Shown here piece after piece: positions 52,261 through 62,428 of a stretch of DNA of 64,000 bases (within the stretch, counting starts at the first letter, position 1; the number at the start of each line of letters is the position of its first letter). Made by a program: the position numbers and the translations under genes. Below the pieces are notes generated by a model, which worked only from the letters and a program-made list of their open reading frames with translations, did not search any database and was not told the origin of the DNA. The DNA comes from Virgibacillus sp. LDC-1. GTDB taxonomy: Bacteria > Bacillota > Bacilli > Bacillales > Amphibacillaceae. Location: contig NZ_JARUVL010000007.1 in NCBI RefSeq assembly GCF_030137545.1, positions 1 to 64,000 on the forward strand. The letters run 5' to 3'.

Positions 52261-53139
52261 ATGAATAAAGTGATGTCCAATAAATGGATCATTGCAATAT
52301 ATACGCTTCCAGCCTTGTTATTAATTGGAGTGCTAATCTTTATTCCGCTTGTTTTGACAGGCTATTATGGCTTGATGGACTGGGATGGAATAGGGGATAT
52401 GAGTTTTATTGGGCTGGAAAATTATAAAAATGCAATCGTAGATGGGAAGTTTTGGAGTAGTGCATGGCATTCTACATTACTAGCATTCTTTTCTACGTTG
52501 AGTTTAGCAATATATTTAATGATTTCGATGATACTGGCTTCAAAATTAAAAGGAGCAGACTTTTTAAGAAAAATATATCTAATTCCAATGCTGTTATCTT
52601 CAGTTGCGATTGCCCAGCTTTGGATTAAGGTATTTAATCCTACAAATGGGATGTTAAACTATGTACTGATGAAGCTAGGTATAGAGAATCCGCCTGCATG
52701 GCTTGCTGAACCAAGCTTTGTTTTATTTGCCATCTTTATCCCAATCTTATGGCAATATGCTGGCTTCTACATTCTTATCTATTATGCTGCATTAAAAAAC
52801 ATACCTGAATCGATTATTGAAGCAGCAAAGATTGATGGGGCTTCTCCTTTACAAATAGCTTATCGAATTAAATTACCGTTAATTAAAGGTATAGTGAAAG
52901 TAACAATTGTACTCGCTATAGTTGGTTCATTAAAGTACTTCGATTTAATTTATGTAATGACAGGTGGCGGACCAAATGGGGCAAGTGAAGTAATGGCTTC
53001 TTATATGTACAAATTGGCATTTGCAAGTAATGACTTCGGTTATGGAAGTGCAATTGGCTTCCTGTTGCTAATCATTACCTTAATTGTCACGGTGATTATT
53101 CGTAAACTAACGGCTACGAAAGACGAAATTCAATATTAA
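52261..53139 (+). CDS. CUT1 ABC sugar permease (first membrane subunit)
   Basis: A 292-residue permease with six membrane helices. IAIYTLPALLLIGVLIFIPLVLTGYYGLMDWDG is the MalF/MsmF-type start, the EAA loop is SIIEAAKIDGASPLQIAYRIKLPLI, and VMTGGGPNGASEVMASYMYK near the end is typical of this group. ATG 52261 is chosen because the frame upstream is the attenuator hairpin; the ribosome binding site (GGGGTTGA) is weak. Works with the next permease and the lipoprotein upstream; no ATPase gene is nearby. Confidence 0.87.
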   Translation: MNKVMSNKWIIAIYTLPALLLIGVLIFIPLVLTGYYGLMDWDGIGDMSFIGLENYKNAIVDGKFWSSAWHSTLLAFFSTLSLAIYLMISMILASKLKGADFLRKIYLIPMLLSSVAIAQLWIKVFNPTNGMLNYVLMKLGIENPPAWLAEPSFVLFAIFIPILWQYAGFYILIYYAALKNIPESIIEAAKIDGASPLQIAYRIKLPLIKGIVKVTIVLAIVGSLKYFDLIYVMTGGGPNGASEVMASYMYKLAFASNDFGYGSAIGFLLLIITLIVTVIIRKLTATKDEIQY

Positions 53140-53152
53140 TGGGGGATCAATC

Positions 53153-53974
53153 ATGAATCGAATAGGATATTATTTGCTATATGTTTTTTTAGCGATTGTA
53201 GCATTGTTTCAAATTTTTCCGATTATATGGTTATTCCTCTTTTCTTTAAAGGATAACCGTGAAATTTTTGCTGGCTCTCCATTTGCATTGCCAACAGAAT
53301 TTAGATGGGAAAACTATCAAAAGGTTTGGGATGGGGGAATAGGTGTTTATTTTTGGAACAGTGTTTGGATAACTGCTGTAGCAATTATCCTAACTGTAGT
53401 GCTAGCGAGTATGGCTACGTTTGCTATTACTAGAATGCAATGGAAGCTAAGCAAGCTTGTACTCGGCTTATTTATGGTAGGGTTAATGATCCCAATCCAT
53501 TCTGCGATCATCCCACTTTTTAGCATGTTTTTAAAAGTTAACTTAATCGACAGCCCATGGTCCATCGTGATTACGTATACAGCTTATAATTTGCCAATTA
53601 CGATGATGATTCTGCTTGGGTTTTATTACACACTTCCTCGTGAAATTGAAGAGGCGGCTATTATTGATGGGTGTTCCGTTCATCGAATGTTTTTCCGAAT
53701 AATTTTACCAATGACAGGACCAGTTATTTCAACCACCGTAATCATCAATATGATTTACAACTGGAATGAATTTGTATTTGTTAATACATTTATTAGCTCG
53801 GACAAGTATAAAACCTTAACAGTTGGAATTCAAAACTTTATCGGGCAGTATATGACTGACTGGGGCGCTATTGGAGCCACATTGATCATTAGTGTTTTAC
53901 CCATTCTTTTAGCCTTTGTTTTCTTTAGTAATAAAGTGGTTGAAGGTATTTCGTCAAGTGCAATTAAAGGATAG
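53153..53974 (+). CDS. CUT1 ABC sugar permease (second membrane subunit)
   Basis: A 273-residue MalG/MsmG-type permease with six membrane helices. The N-terminal FQIFPIIWLFLFSLKDNREIF, the EAA loop REIEEAAIIDGCSVHRMFFRIILPM and the ending FFSNKVVEGISSSAIKG are diagnostic. ATG 53153 follows GGGGGATC, 13 bp after the first permease. Last gene of the transporter operon. Confidence 0.9.
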   Translation: MNRIGYYLLYVFLAIVALFQIFPIIWLFLFSLKDNREIFAGSPFALPTEFRWENYQKVWDGGIGVYFWNSVWITAVAIILTVVLASMATFAITRMQWKLSKLVLGLFMVGLMIPIHSAIIPLFSMFLKVNLIDSPWSIVITYTAYNLPITMMILLGFYYTLPREIEEAAIIDGCSVHRMFFRIILPMTGPVISTTVIINMIYNWNEFVFVNTFISSDKYKTLTVGIQNFIGQYMTDWGAIGATLIISVLPILLAFVFFSNKVVEGISSSAIKG

Positions 53975-54043
53975 TTGGTAATTTGTTTGATGCTGTGAAT
54001 CATTACGATTACACAGCACCATAGCAGATGAAAATTTTTTCTA

Positions 54044-54667
54044 TTATGAAGCATTACTTTGTTTAATTTGTATTCTTCGGAAAGCGTCTAAGCATAGCCA
54101 AGTGGTAATAAATGCATAGATACTTGAGCCAAATATAAATGCCAATGCAGGAATTAGTTTAAAAAGAAAAAATATCGATCCGATACTTAAAATGATAAGA
54201 AAGCTATGTATTGGACTAATGAGCATAATGAGGAATGCATTTTTAATTAGTTTGAAAATATTCAAATCAAAATGTACAAACGAAGGAAATAGGTAAAATA
54301 GAAAAAGGAGAAATAGAACTATGAATGCAAATAAAGGTATGTTCATCCAAGTCACATTTTCATCAATATTCATTTGAATAAAATACAAATCTATACGAAT
54401 TAGCAGGACGATAGCAACAACAAAAAGTCCCATGAGATTACTTTTAACAAAATCAGCTTTAACGTATTTCCAAAAGGATTGAAAAACTGGACTATCAGTT
54501 GAGCCTCTTAACCAATCTCGCATAATAGCAAATACTGCAATTGTCGCAGGGAATAAACCGAACACTACAAGTCCAAGTAAGGAAAAAAGAATCCATAGAA
54601 GGTTGAGATAGGCAAAACGAGAGATCCATTCCATCATACGATAAAGTGTACTGCTAAATAAATTCAT
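54044..54667 (-). CDS. DUF624 (YesL-like) membrane protein
   Basis: A 207-residue protein with five or six membrane helices. FAYLNLLWILFSLLGLVVFGLFPATIAVFAIMRDWLRG and LFPSFVHFDLNIFKLIKNAF match the paralogue at 16388 closely in pattern. Here it is on the minus strand, convergent with the transporter and divergent from xylA, so it is transcribed from the xylA side and could share its XylR control. ATG 54667 follows GGAGGTAAT. Function unknown; the repeated link with CUT1 transporters is notable. Confidence 0.85.
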   Translation of the reverse strand: MNLFSSTLYRMMEWISRFAYLNLLWILFSLLGLVVFGLFPATIAVFAIMRDWLRGSTDSPVFQSFWKYVKADFVKSNLMGLFVVAIVLLIRIDLYFIQMNIDENVTWMNIPLFAFIVLFLLFLFYLFPSFVHFDLNIFKLIKNAFLIMLISPIHSFLIILSIGSIFFLFKLIPALAFIFGSSIYAFITTWLCLDAFRRIQIKQSNAS

Positions 54668-54780
54668 TATATTACCTCCACTCTTTGGTTGTAACGCTTA
54701 GGATGAGAATATGCATTTATTATAAAGGAAGCATTCTTTTTTTGCATGAAAACAGAGGTAAGATTGTTTTTTTCAAAACT

Positions 54781-54820
54781 TAGTTTGTTGATTGTACAAA
54801 CTATTGAACGTTGGTACAAT
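54781..54820 (+). promoter_or_regulatory. xylA promoter with XylR operator
   Basis: TAGTTTGT (54781-54788) and ACAAACTA (54796-54803) form a perfect inverted repeat with 7-bp spacer, close to the known Bacillus XylR operator. The -35 TTGTAC (54792-54797) lies inside it and the -10 TACAAT is at 54815-54820 with 17-bp spacing, so repression is by promoter occlusion. Confidence 0.85.
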
Positions 54821-54876
54821 AGAAATTGAAAACAATTACATTAATCGTGTTCAGCATACTGAAGGAGGAAGAAATG

Positions 54877-56199
54877 ATGGCATATTTTAAAGATATATCA
54901 AACATTAAATACGAAGGAGCATCCTCAACAAATCCGTTTGCATTTAAATTTTATAATCCGCAAGAAAAAATTGGAGCAAAAACAATGGAAGAACATCTTC
55001 GCTTTGCGGTCGCATATTGGCATACCTTTACGGAGGATGGAAGTGATCCGTTTGGTGCAGGTACAATGATTCGACCTTGGGATAAGTTCAGTGGAATGGA
55101 TTTAGCAAAAGCAAGAGTTGAGGCGGCTTTTGAATTTTTTGAAAAGCTTGGAGTTCCTTATTTTTGTTTTCATGATGTAGATATTGCTCCAGAGGGAAGT
55201 AACTTAAGTGAGACATATAAAAATATAGATACAATTGTTGCGATGATTAAAGACTATATGAAGGATAGTAAAACGAAGCTATTATGGAATACGGCCAATA
55301 TGTTTACACATCCACGTTATGTCCATGGTGCAGCATCGTCCTGTAATGCTGATGTTTTTGCTTATGCAGCAGCAAAAGCTAAAAAAGGGTTGGAGGTTGG
55401 AAAAGAGCTAGGTGCTGAAAACTATGTGTTCTGGGGTGGACGAGAGGGCTATGAAACACTTTTAAATACAGACTTAAAATTAGAATTAGACAATCTAGCA
55501 CGTTTCTTCCATATGGCAATTGACTACGCAAAAGAAATCGGCTTTGACGGACAGTTTTTAATCGAACCGAAGCCGAAAGAACCTACTACACACCAGTATG
55601 ATTTCGATGTTGCTAGTGGTTACGCCTTCTTACAAGCAAATGATTTACAAGACCACTTTAAATTCAATATTGAAGCAAATCATGCTACGCTTGCTGGCCA
55701 CACCTTTGAGCATGAACTGCGTTATGCTCGGATTCATGGGATGCTTGGTTCCGTTGATGCGAATCAAGGCGATCCATTGCTAGGCTGGGATACAGATGAA
55801 TTTCCAACAGATTTGTATTCAACTACACTAGCAATGTATGAAATTTTGAAAAATGGGGGCCTTGGACGTGGAGGTTTGAATTTTGATGCCAAAGTACGTC
55901 GTGGTTCTTTTGAAGCGGAGGATTTATTTCATGCGCATATCGCTGGAATGGATAGCTTTGCAATCGGCTTAAAGGTTGCTCAGCAATTATTAGATGATAG
56001 CGTATTAGAGCGAGTGATTGATACACGCTACAGCAGTTATACAAAAGGAATTGGTAAAGCGATTGTAGATGGAGAAACCGATTTTCATAAGTTAGAAGAA
56101 TATGCATTAGGGCTTACAACTATCGAAAATAAATCAGGTCGTCTAGAAGAAATAAAAGCTACCATTAATCGATATTTATTAACAGCATTTAACAAATAA
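54877..56199 (+). CDS. xylA: Xylose isomerase
   Basis: A 440-residue TIM-barrel enzyme converting xylose to xylulose. The catalytic His99/Asp102 pair is in [25 protein letters not shown] and [19 protein letters not shown] hold the metal ligands, and the C-terminal [15 protein letters not shown] is typical. Two adjacent ATGs are possible; 54877 has AAGGAGG eight bases upstream, 54874 five. It is followed 79 bp later by xylB in the same transcript, with an XylR operator in the promoter. Confidence 0.95.
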   Translation: MAYFKDISNIKYEGASSTNPFAFKFYNPQEKIGAKTMEEHLRFAVAYWHTFTEDGSDPFGAGTMIRPWDKFSGMDLAKARVEAAFEFFEKLGVPYFCFHDVDIAPEGSNLSETYKNIDTIVAMIKDYMKDSKTKLLWNTANMFTHPRYVHGAASSCNADVFAYAAAKAKKGLEVGKELGAENYVFWGGREGYETLLNTDLKLELDNLARFFHMAIDYAKEIGFDGQFLIEPKPKEPTTHQYDFDVASGYAFLQANDLQDHFKFNIEANHATLAGHTFEHELRYARIHGMLGSVDANQGDPLLGWDTDEFPTDLYSTTLAMYEILKNGGLGRGGLNFDAKVRRGSFEAEDLFHAHIAGMDSFAIGLKVAQQLLDDSVLERVIDTRYSSYTKGIGKAIVDGETDFHKLEEYALGLTTIENKSGRLEEIKATINRYLLTAFNK

Positions 56200-56278
56200 T
56201 AAGATAAGCGCTGGAGGGGATGTTTTTAATTCCATCCAGTATTGGCTAGTTGATTTTAGCATGGAATGAGGTGCTCGT

Positions 56279-57778
56279 ATGCGGTATGTCATTGGTATTG
56301 ACCTTGGCACAAGTGCGGTTAAATTACTACTGGTTGATCAGCTTGGACAGGTAGTTCAAGAAGTCTCAAAGTCTCTTACATTAATTCAAGAAAAAACAGG
56401 CTACAGTGAACAAGATCCAGAGGAATGGGTTACGCAAACAATCGCTGGGTTAAAGGAATTACTTCTAACTTTTCGAGGCAATCCGAAAGAAATTGAAGGA
56501 ATCAGCTTTTCTGGGCAAATGCATGGTCTTGTATTGTTAGATAAAAAGAATCGTGTCCTCCGTAATGCAATTTTATGGAATGATACTCGTACAACTGAGC
56601 AGTGCCAGCGGATCCAAGCAGTTGTTGGGAAGGAACGATTATTGGAAATTACAAAGAACCCGGCACTTGAAGGATTAACCTTGCCTAAAATTATGTGGGT
56701 AAAGGAGCATGAGCCAGCGCTTTTTGAACAAGCTGCCACCTTCCTGTTGCCAAAGGATTATGTGCGTTTTCGACTAACTGGAAGGTTGCATACGGATTAC
56801 TCTGATGCTGCTGGAACATTGCTATTGGATATTAGAAAAAAAGCATGGAGTACTGAATTGTGTGAGCTCTTAGACATTGACTTAGAACTCTGTCCACCAT
56901 TAGTGAGGTCTGATGCGGAAGTTGGGTATATTACAGCAGAAATTGCCGAGGTGACAGGGTTATCTTCAACCACGAGTGTGTTTGCAGGTGGTGCAGATAA
57001 TGCATGCGGTGCGATTGGAGCCGGTATTCTATCGGATGGAACAACATTATGTAGTATTGGAACTTCAGGTGTAATTTTATCATATGAGGCAGCAGGCGAT
57101 AAAGATTTCCAAGGAAAGGTTCACTATTTTAACCACGGAGCACCAGATGTGTTTTATACAATGGGTGTTACATTAGCTGCAGGCTATAGCTTAAACTGGT
57201 TTAAAGAAACATTTGCAAACAATGAATCATTTGATCAATTACTGGCAGAGTTAGAAATGATTCCAATTGGTGCAAATGGTCTGTTATTTACCCCATATTT
57301 AGTAGGTGAACGAACACCATATGCTGATTCAATTATTCGGGGAAGCTTTATCGGAATAGATGCATCTCATGGGAAGAAGCATTTTGTACGTGCTGTTTTA
57401 GAAGGGATTACATTTTCATTAAATGAAACAGTTCAGATTTTTCGTGAGCGTGGTAAGACGATTGATACTATTGTTTCTATTGGTGGAGGAGCAAAAAGTG
57501 ACGTATGGCTTCAAATCCAGGCAGATATTTTCGATGCTAAAGTTGTAAAGTTAAAAAGTGAACAGGGCCCAGGCATGGGGGCAGCGATGTTAGCTGCTTA
57601 TGGATGTGGATGGTTCAAAACGTTAGCTGCTTGTGCAGACCAATTTTTGCAGGTAGAAAAGGTTATTACTCCGATTGAAGAAAATATCGCTGTATATCAA
57701 TCTTTATTTGAACTATATAAAGATATATATCGTCAAACAAAAGATTTAAACAAAAAATTAGTACCGTACCGAAGTTAG
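56279..57778 (+). CDS. xylB: Xylulokinase
   Basis: A 499-residue FGGY kinase making xylulose-5-phosphate. YVIGIDLGTSAVKLLLVDQ at the N-terminus, FSGQMHGLVLLD, and the catalytic Asp in VFAGGADNACGAIGAG are intact. GGGAKSDVWLQIQADIF in the C-terminal half binds ATP. ATG 56279 follows ATGAGGTG. A strong terminator follows, separating it from the aldo/keto reductase. Confidence 0.94.
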   Translation: MRYVIGIDLGTSAVKLLLVDQLGQVVQEVSKSLTLIQEKTGYSEQDPEEWVTQTIAGLKELLLTFRGNPKEIEGISFSGQMHGLVLLDKKNRVLRNAILWNDTRTTEQCQRIQAVVGKERLLEITKNPALEGLTLPKIMWVKEHEPALFEQAATFLLPKDYVRFRLTGRLHTDYSDAAGTLLLDIRKKAWSTELCELLDIDLELCPPLVRSDAEVGYITAEIAEVTGLSSTTSVFAGGADNACGAIGAGILSDGTTLCSIGTSGVILSYEAAGDKDFQGKVHYFNHGAPDVFYTMGVTLAAGYSLNWFKETFANNESFDQLLAELEMIPIGANGLLFTPYLVGERTPYADSIIRGSFIGIDASHGKKHFVRAVLEGITFSLNETVQIFRERGKTIDTIVSIGGGAKSDVWLQIQADIFDAKVVKLKSEQGPGMGAAMLAAYGCGWFKTLAACADQFLQVEKVITPIEENIAVYQSLFELYKDIYRQTKDLNKKLVPYRS

Positions 57779-57789
57779 GCTTAAAAAGA

Positions 57790-57840
57790 AAAAAGGTCAT
57801 CCGAGATTGTGCATATATGTATGGTTCGGATGACCTTTTT
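57790..57840 (+). terminator. Strong terminator after xylB
   Basis: AAAAAGGTCATCCGA and TCGGATGACCTTTTT are perfectly complementary 15-bp arms with the T-run at the end. Confidence 0.92.
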
Positions 57841-57897
57841 AACGTTTTTTGTTAATAGATGAGGTTGGACATTGAAAGAATTGGAGGGCGAGGAAGT

Positions 57898-58881
57898 ATG
57901 TTTTATAAAGAGCTTGGAAACACAGCAATGAAAATAAGTGCTTTAAGCTTTGGAACATGGGCAATTGGTGGTGCATGGGGAAAAACAAATGACCATGATG
58001 CTTTAGAGGGCTTAGCGCGTGCAATCGACTTAGGTGTTAATTTTTTTGATACAGCAGATGTATATGGAGATGGACATAGTGAAGAATTATTGGCAAAAGC
58101 GACAAAGGGGAAAGAAGGGGAGATATACATTGCCAGCAAATTTTGTCGAGCAGGAGATATCCATGATCCAACTAATTATTCGGAGGAAGTGGTAACAAAT
58201 TATTGTGAGCAAAGCTTGAAGCGATTACAAAGAGAATATATTGATTTATACCAGATTCATTGTCCACCGATGGATATTTTGCGGGCAGGTCATGTGTTTG
58301 ACACGTTGGAAAAATTAAAGACTCAAGGGAAAATTCGTTACTATGGTGTAAGCGTTGAAACTGTTGAAGAAGGATTGTATGTGTTGGAGCATACGAATGC
58401 TAGTTCATTACAAGTGATCTTTAATCTTTTCCGGCAAAAGCCGTTAAAAAAACTATTTCCACTTGCCTTAGAAAAAGAAGTTGGTATTTTATCACGTGTG
58501 CCACTTGCTAGTGGCTTATTGACGGGTAAATTTACAGAACAGACTTCATTTGCGAGTGATGATCATCGATATTTCAATAAGGATGGAGCTGCATTCAATG
58601 TTGGAGAAACCTTTGCAGGAATTGAATTTGCTCGTGGTGTCGAATTAAGTAGAAAGCTCGAATGGATAGCGGAAGGTAGAGACAATATGACGAGAGCGGC
58701 TTTGAAATGGATTGTTGAACAGGAGGCAGTTACTAGTGTCATACCTGGCTTTCGAAATAAACACCAGGTAGAGGATAATGTGGGAGCTCTTGCAGTCAAA
58801 GCATATCAGGATGATGAGTTAGAAAAATTAAGAAGATTTTATGAATTAGAAGTAAAGCCGTATATTAGAGGGGCCTATTAA
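57898..58881 (+). CDS. Aldo/keto reductase
   Basis: A 327-residue NADPH-dependent oxidoreductase of the AKR superfamily. The catalytic tetrad is visible: Asp in FFDTADVYGDG, Tyr in DVYG, Lys in IYIASKFCR and His in YQIHCP. ALKWIVEQEAVTSVIPGFRNKHQVEDN at the end binds the cofactor. It follows the xyl operon, so a role in pentose reduction is possible, but many AKRs of this type have unknown substrates. ATG 57898 is preceded by GAGGAAGT. Confidence 0.85.
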   Translation: MFYKELGNTAMKISALSFGTWAIGGAWGKTNDHDALEGLARAIDLGVNFFDTADVYGDGHSEELLAKATKGKEGEIYIASKFCRAGDIHDPTNYSEEVVTNYCEQSLKRLQREYIDLYQIHCPPMDILRAGHVFDTLEKLKTQGKIRYYGVSVETVEEGLYVLEHTNASSLQVIFNLFRQKPLKKLFPLALEKEVGILSRVPLASGLLTGKFTEQTSFASDDHRYFNKDGAAFNVGETFAGIEFARGVELSRKLEWIAEGRDNMTRAALKWIVEQEAVTSVIPGFRNKHQVEDNVGALAVKAYQDDELEKLRRFYELEVKPYIRGAY

Positions 58882-59061
58882 TCTCTTCAATCATCTTGCA
58901 TACAACTGGTAGTAAGACCTCTATGTGAAGACACAAAGATTGAGTGAGGTTCAAACTGAACGTCAAATGTTCGGTTATGCTCAACCAACAATCAGGGGGA
59001 GATGAACGAATCCTCACTGATTAAAGTTTCACTAGTATGATGCGAATGTGGAGGGGGAAAA

Positions 59062-60804
59062 TTGAAAAAAAGAAGGAAACGTACTTGTAACTATATCTTT
59101 AATAAACTTGGTTGGCAGCATTTGCGGATTGGAACAAAATACTCAATTGTATACTTGTTCACGATTTTTCTGTTCTTACTTGCTGGAGCAATCATCTATT
59201 TTCAATTAAGTAGTGCACAGAATAGTATTGTGGCAATTGAAGCACAAAGTAAACAAACAAAGGGAATTTCAGAGATGGCTTTATTGATTCAAATTAAAGA
59301 CGGGAATATTGCTGATTATCTAGCCGTACAAAGTCAGGATATTGCTTCTTCTTTTAAACAAAATCAGGCAGCATTAAAAGAATTAGAAACGGCGTTAAAA
59401 TCTAGCTTACATACAGAAGAGGAACAGCGTATTTTTAAAGAACTAATTGATAAGAGCAATACAATGGATAAAATTTTTTATGAAGAAATTATGCCAGCTA
59501 TTGAGAATGGAAATGTCGATGCAGCACGCACTTTTCGATTGAATGCTTCTTCCATAAAAGAATCTAGTATAGCGCTTGTATATCAATTAATTGAAATCGT
59601 AAATAAACATCAAGATAACACGGTTCAGCATGCTAGCAGGAGTATCCTTCATAGTATTGTTACGTTCGGTATAGTAATTATAATAACGATTGTTATTGGA
59701 ATGAGTAGTATTTTTATAGTTAGTCATTTTATTTCCAAGCGATTAAAGAAAGTTGTTGATACAACAGCGCAGATTGCGGATGGTGATTTATCAATTGCAG
59801 CGATTGCTTATGAAGGAAGGGATGAAATAGGTAGTTTGGCGACTACATCAAATCGTATGAAGCAAAACATATATAACATTGTGCGAAAGGTAGCGACTGC
59901 ATCAAATACAGTATCTACTAGAAGTGAAGCATTAAACGAATCTGCTTCGGAAGTAAAAGCGGCTGGGAAACAAATTGCTTCAACAATGGAGGAACTGGCT
60001 TCAGGTATTGAAATGCAGGCACATGCATCGGCTGAGCTTGCAGAAAGTATGAAGAAATTCTTACAGCGAGTATATGGTTCAAATAAGGATGGTCAAATGA
60101 TTGTTGATTCAACAACATCCGTTCAACGCTTAACTAATGATGGAAGCCTATTGATGCAGCAGTCAATCAAGCAAATGGAACGAATTGATGTAATTATGAC
60201 TACGGCTGTTGAGAAAATAAAGGGGCTTGATAAACAATCAGAAAAGATTTCGACCCTTGTTTATGTTATTCAGGATATCGCTGATCAAACTAATCTACTT
60301 TCGCTTAATGCAGCAATAGAAGCTGCGCGGGCAGGAGAGCACGGTAAGGGCTTTGCGGTTGTTGCAGATGAAGTGAAGAAGTTAGCAGAACAAGTGACAG
60401 CCTCAATATATGAGATTACTAGCATCGTCAACAATATCCAAATGGAAACACGTAATGTTGTCCAATCATTAGGAGATGGCTATAAGGAAGTAAAAGAAGG
60501 AATAATACAAGTACAAGAAACAGGAAATAATTTTGAACAAATTAATTCTTCTTTTGCACAGGTAGCTGAAAAGGTTTCGAGCATATCAATAAATTTAAAT
60601 GAAGTAGCGCTTCGTGGTGGAGAAATGAGTAAGTTGATTGAGGATGTTGCAGCAGTTTCAGAAGAATCAGCTGCAAGTGTGGAACAAGCAACGGCTTCAG
60701 TACAGCAGTCTTCGAGCACAATGGAAGAGGTTTCTCATAGTGCGAACGAATTATCGAAGCTGGCAATGGAAATGAATGAGGAGATAAAAGTATTTCAATT
60801 ATAG
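59062..60804 (+). CDS. Methyl-accepting chemotaxis protein
   Basis: A 580-residue chemoreceptor. TM1 (about 29-51) and TM2 (about 194-223) enclose a helical extracellular sensor of the four-helix-bundle type. HAMP follows ([20 protein letters not shown]), then the long coiled-coil signalling domain with the hairpin tip [43 protein letters not shown] 59062 follows GGAGGGGG. It lies between the AKR and mutarotase genes of the xylose locus, so sensing xylose or an oligosaccharide is an inference; the sensor has no recognised sugar-binding domain. Confidence 0.9.
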   Translation: MKKRRKRTCNYIFNKLGWQHLRIGTKYSIVYLFTIFLFLLAGAIIYFQLSSAQNSIVAIEAQSKQTKGISEMALLIQIKDGNIADYLAVQSQDIASSFKQNQAALKELETALKSSLHTEEEQRIFKELIDKSNTMDKIFYEEIMPAIENGNVDAARTFRLNASSIKESSIALVYQLIEIVNKHQDNTVQHASRSILHSIVTFGIVIIITIVIGMSSIFIVSHFISKRLKKVVDTTAQIADGDLSIAAIAYEGRDEIGSLATTSNRMKQNIYNIVRKVATASNTVSTRSEALNESASEVKAAGKQIASTMEELASGIEMQAHASAELAESMKKFLQRVYGSNKDGQMIVDSTTSVQRLTNDGSLLMQQSIKQMERIDVIMTTAVEKIKGLDKQSEKISTLVYVIQDIADQTNLLSLNAAIEAARAGEHGKGFAVVADEVKKLAEQVTASIYEITSIVNNIQMETRNVVQSLGDGYKEVKEGIIQVQETGNNFEQINSSFAQVAEKVSSISINLNEVALRGGEMSKLIEDVAAVSEESAASVEQATASVQQSSSTMEEVSHSANELSKLAMEMNEEIKVFQL

Positions 60805-60917
60805 TCAAATTTATACGAAATAAGGCCTCTTACTATGGAGATAACTTACTTCTGATAGTGTAGAAAGTTTTTGAGGATAAATGAAGCAACAACAGGAATG
60901 GCAGCGGAGGTATTACG

Positions 60918-61949
60918 GTGAAAATTACAATTAACAGCCTAGAAAATAAATGGAAGCAGTTTAATTTGGTTAATAGAAATGGAATGGTGGCAAGCATCTT
61001 AAATTATGGAGGTATTATTGCGAGGCTACTCGTTCCGGACAAGCAGGGCAATTTAGAAAACATTGTGCTTGGATATAAGAACCTGGCAGATTATAAGAAT
61101 GATTCGAATTATTTTGGAGCAATTATAGGCAGAGTTGCAGGAAGAATCCAAGAGGCTTCCTTTCAGTTAGGAGCAAATTGCTATCAGTTAGAGGAAAATG
61201 AAGGACACCACCATCTACATAGTGCTAGTGTAGGATTTCATCAGGTTATCTGGGATGCACAAACGTTTCAAAGCGAAGATAGAATTGGTGTTCAACTTCA
61301 GCATGTAAGTCCGAACGGTGAAGGAGGATACCCAGGAAATGTAACGGTAAGGGTTACATATACTTTGAATAATTATAACCAATTATCAGTACATTACAGT
61401 GCTGTGAGTGATAAGTTGACAGTACTCACATTAACGAACCATTCATATTTTAATTTAAGTGGAAATCTAAAGGATACAATTTTGAACCATCGTATAACTA
61501 TAAAAAGTCATCATATTCTAGAATTAGATAAAGCAAGTATACCTACAGGCCGCAAATTGCCTGTCAAGGGCACTCCATTTGACTTTTGTCAGGGAAGGCT
61601 TCTTCAGGATGGAATTCTTCATGGAAATGAACAAAATAAACGAGTTGGGAATGGATATGATCATTATTTTCTGTTCGATTGCTCTAAACAGAAGCAGGTG
61701 CTGCTATCAGAGGAAGCGAGTGGTCGAACGATGCAGATGGAGACAGACCAACCAGGTATGGTGATGTATACTGCAAATAACTTAGCAGGAGGTCATCCTT
61801 TACATGAAGGAGTTTCTAGAAAGTATATGGGTGTATGTTTGGAAACTCAAGCATCTCCAGTTTCTTTACATCATAATGGTTTTCCATCGATAACATTACA
61901 GCCAAACCAATACTATGATAAAAAAACAACCTTTAGCTTTAGCTGGTAA
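60918..61949 (+). CDS. galM: Aldose 1-epimerase (mutarotase)
   Basis: A 343-residue enzyme interconverting alpha and beta anomers of aldoses. The conserved NYGGIIARLLVPD, GAIIGRVAGRI, NEGHHHLHSASVGFH (catalytic His) and LTNHSYFNLSG (second His), and the C-terminal LETQASP with Glu are present. GTG 60918 follows GGAGG. Located in the xylose locus, it probably supplies the alpha anomer used by XylA. Followed by a clear terminator at 62019. Confidence 0.92.
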   Translation: MKITINSLENKWKQFNLVNRNGMVASILNYGGIIARLLVPDKQGNLENIVLGYKNLADYKNDSNYFGAIIGRVAGRIQEASFQLGANCYQLEENEGHHHLHSASVGFHQVIWDAQTFQSEDRIGVQLQHVSPNGEGGYPGNVTVRVTYTLNNYNQLSVHYSAVSDKLTVLTLTNHSYFNLSGNLKDTILNHRITIKSHHILELDKASIPTGRKLPVKGTPFDFCQGRLLQDGILHGNEQNKRVGNGYDHYFLFDCSKQKQVLLSEEASGRTMQMETDQPGMVMYTANNLAGGHPLHEGVSRKYMGVCLETQASPVSLHHNGFPSITLQPNQYYDKKTTFSFSW

Positions 61950-62018
61950 GAGTGCCAGTAGAGGAGATTGAAAAAGAAATACTGTACCTAATAAGTATAT
62001 GTGCACTTTTAATAAGTT

Positions 62019-62063
62019 GTTGAGCAACGATCATTTTTGGTTGTTGCTTAACAGCTTTTTTAA
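62019..62063 (+). terminator. Terminator after galM
   Basis: GTTGAGCAAC pairs with GTTGCTTAAC (one G-U), followed by AGCTTTTTTAATTTT. The following 62064-62343 stretch is AT-rich and shows no gene. Confidence 0.8.
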
Positions 62064-62343
62064 TTTTCTTCGCTTAAAACCACTTAAAATCACATGAATA
62101 AATAACCATATCTGTATATAAAATATCATGTCAGGAAATCATATTTTTCTAAGCAGTTAGCTTGACAATCCCCCTTTTAGAGCAATTTTTTGTTAGTTTT
62201 TACTAAGATAAATGACTACTAATTTCCAACAAACCTTTATTTTAAGAGGTTTTTGAAAGGTTTCTAATTACTTATTATATAAATATTATATCTCAGAAAG
62301 ATTGTGAAGTATTGAACTTAATGTGAATGTTTAACGTAACATA

Positions 62344-62393
62344 TTGCCTAACTTTGAGGGCGGATTTAATATAAATATGTGAAGTGTTTCACA
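62344..62393 (+). promoter_or_regulatory. Promoter of the YeeE gene with CRP/FNR-type box at the start site
   Basis: TTGCCT (62344-62349), 17 bp, TAATAT (62367-62372). At 62378-62393 the sequence TGTGA-N6-TCACA matches the CRP/FNR consensus perfectly and overlaps the predicted transcription start, a position that suggests repression rather than activation. Confidence 0.65.
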
Positions 62394-62428
62394 TAATAAA
62401 TTACATGGTTTTGAAAGGAGTCATCATG

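Noticed and set aside
54690-54705. cre-like sequence GTAACGCTTAGG upstream of the second DUF624 gene
   Set aside because: Spacing around the central CG is off and several fixed positions mismatch the cre consensus.
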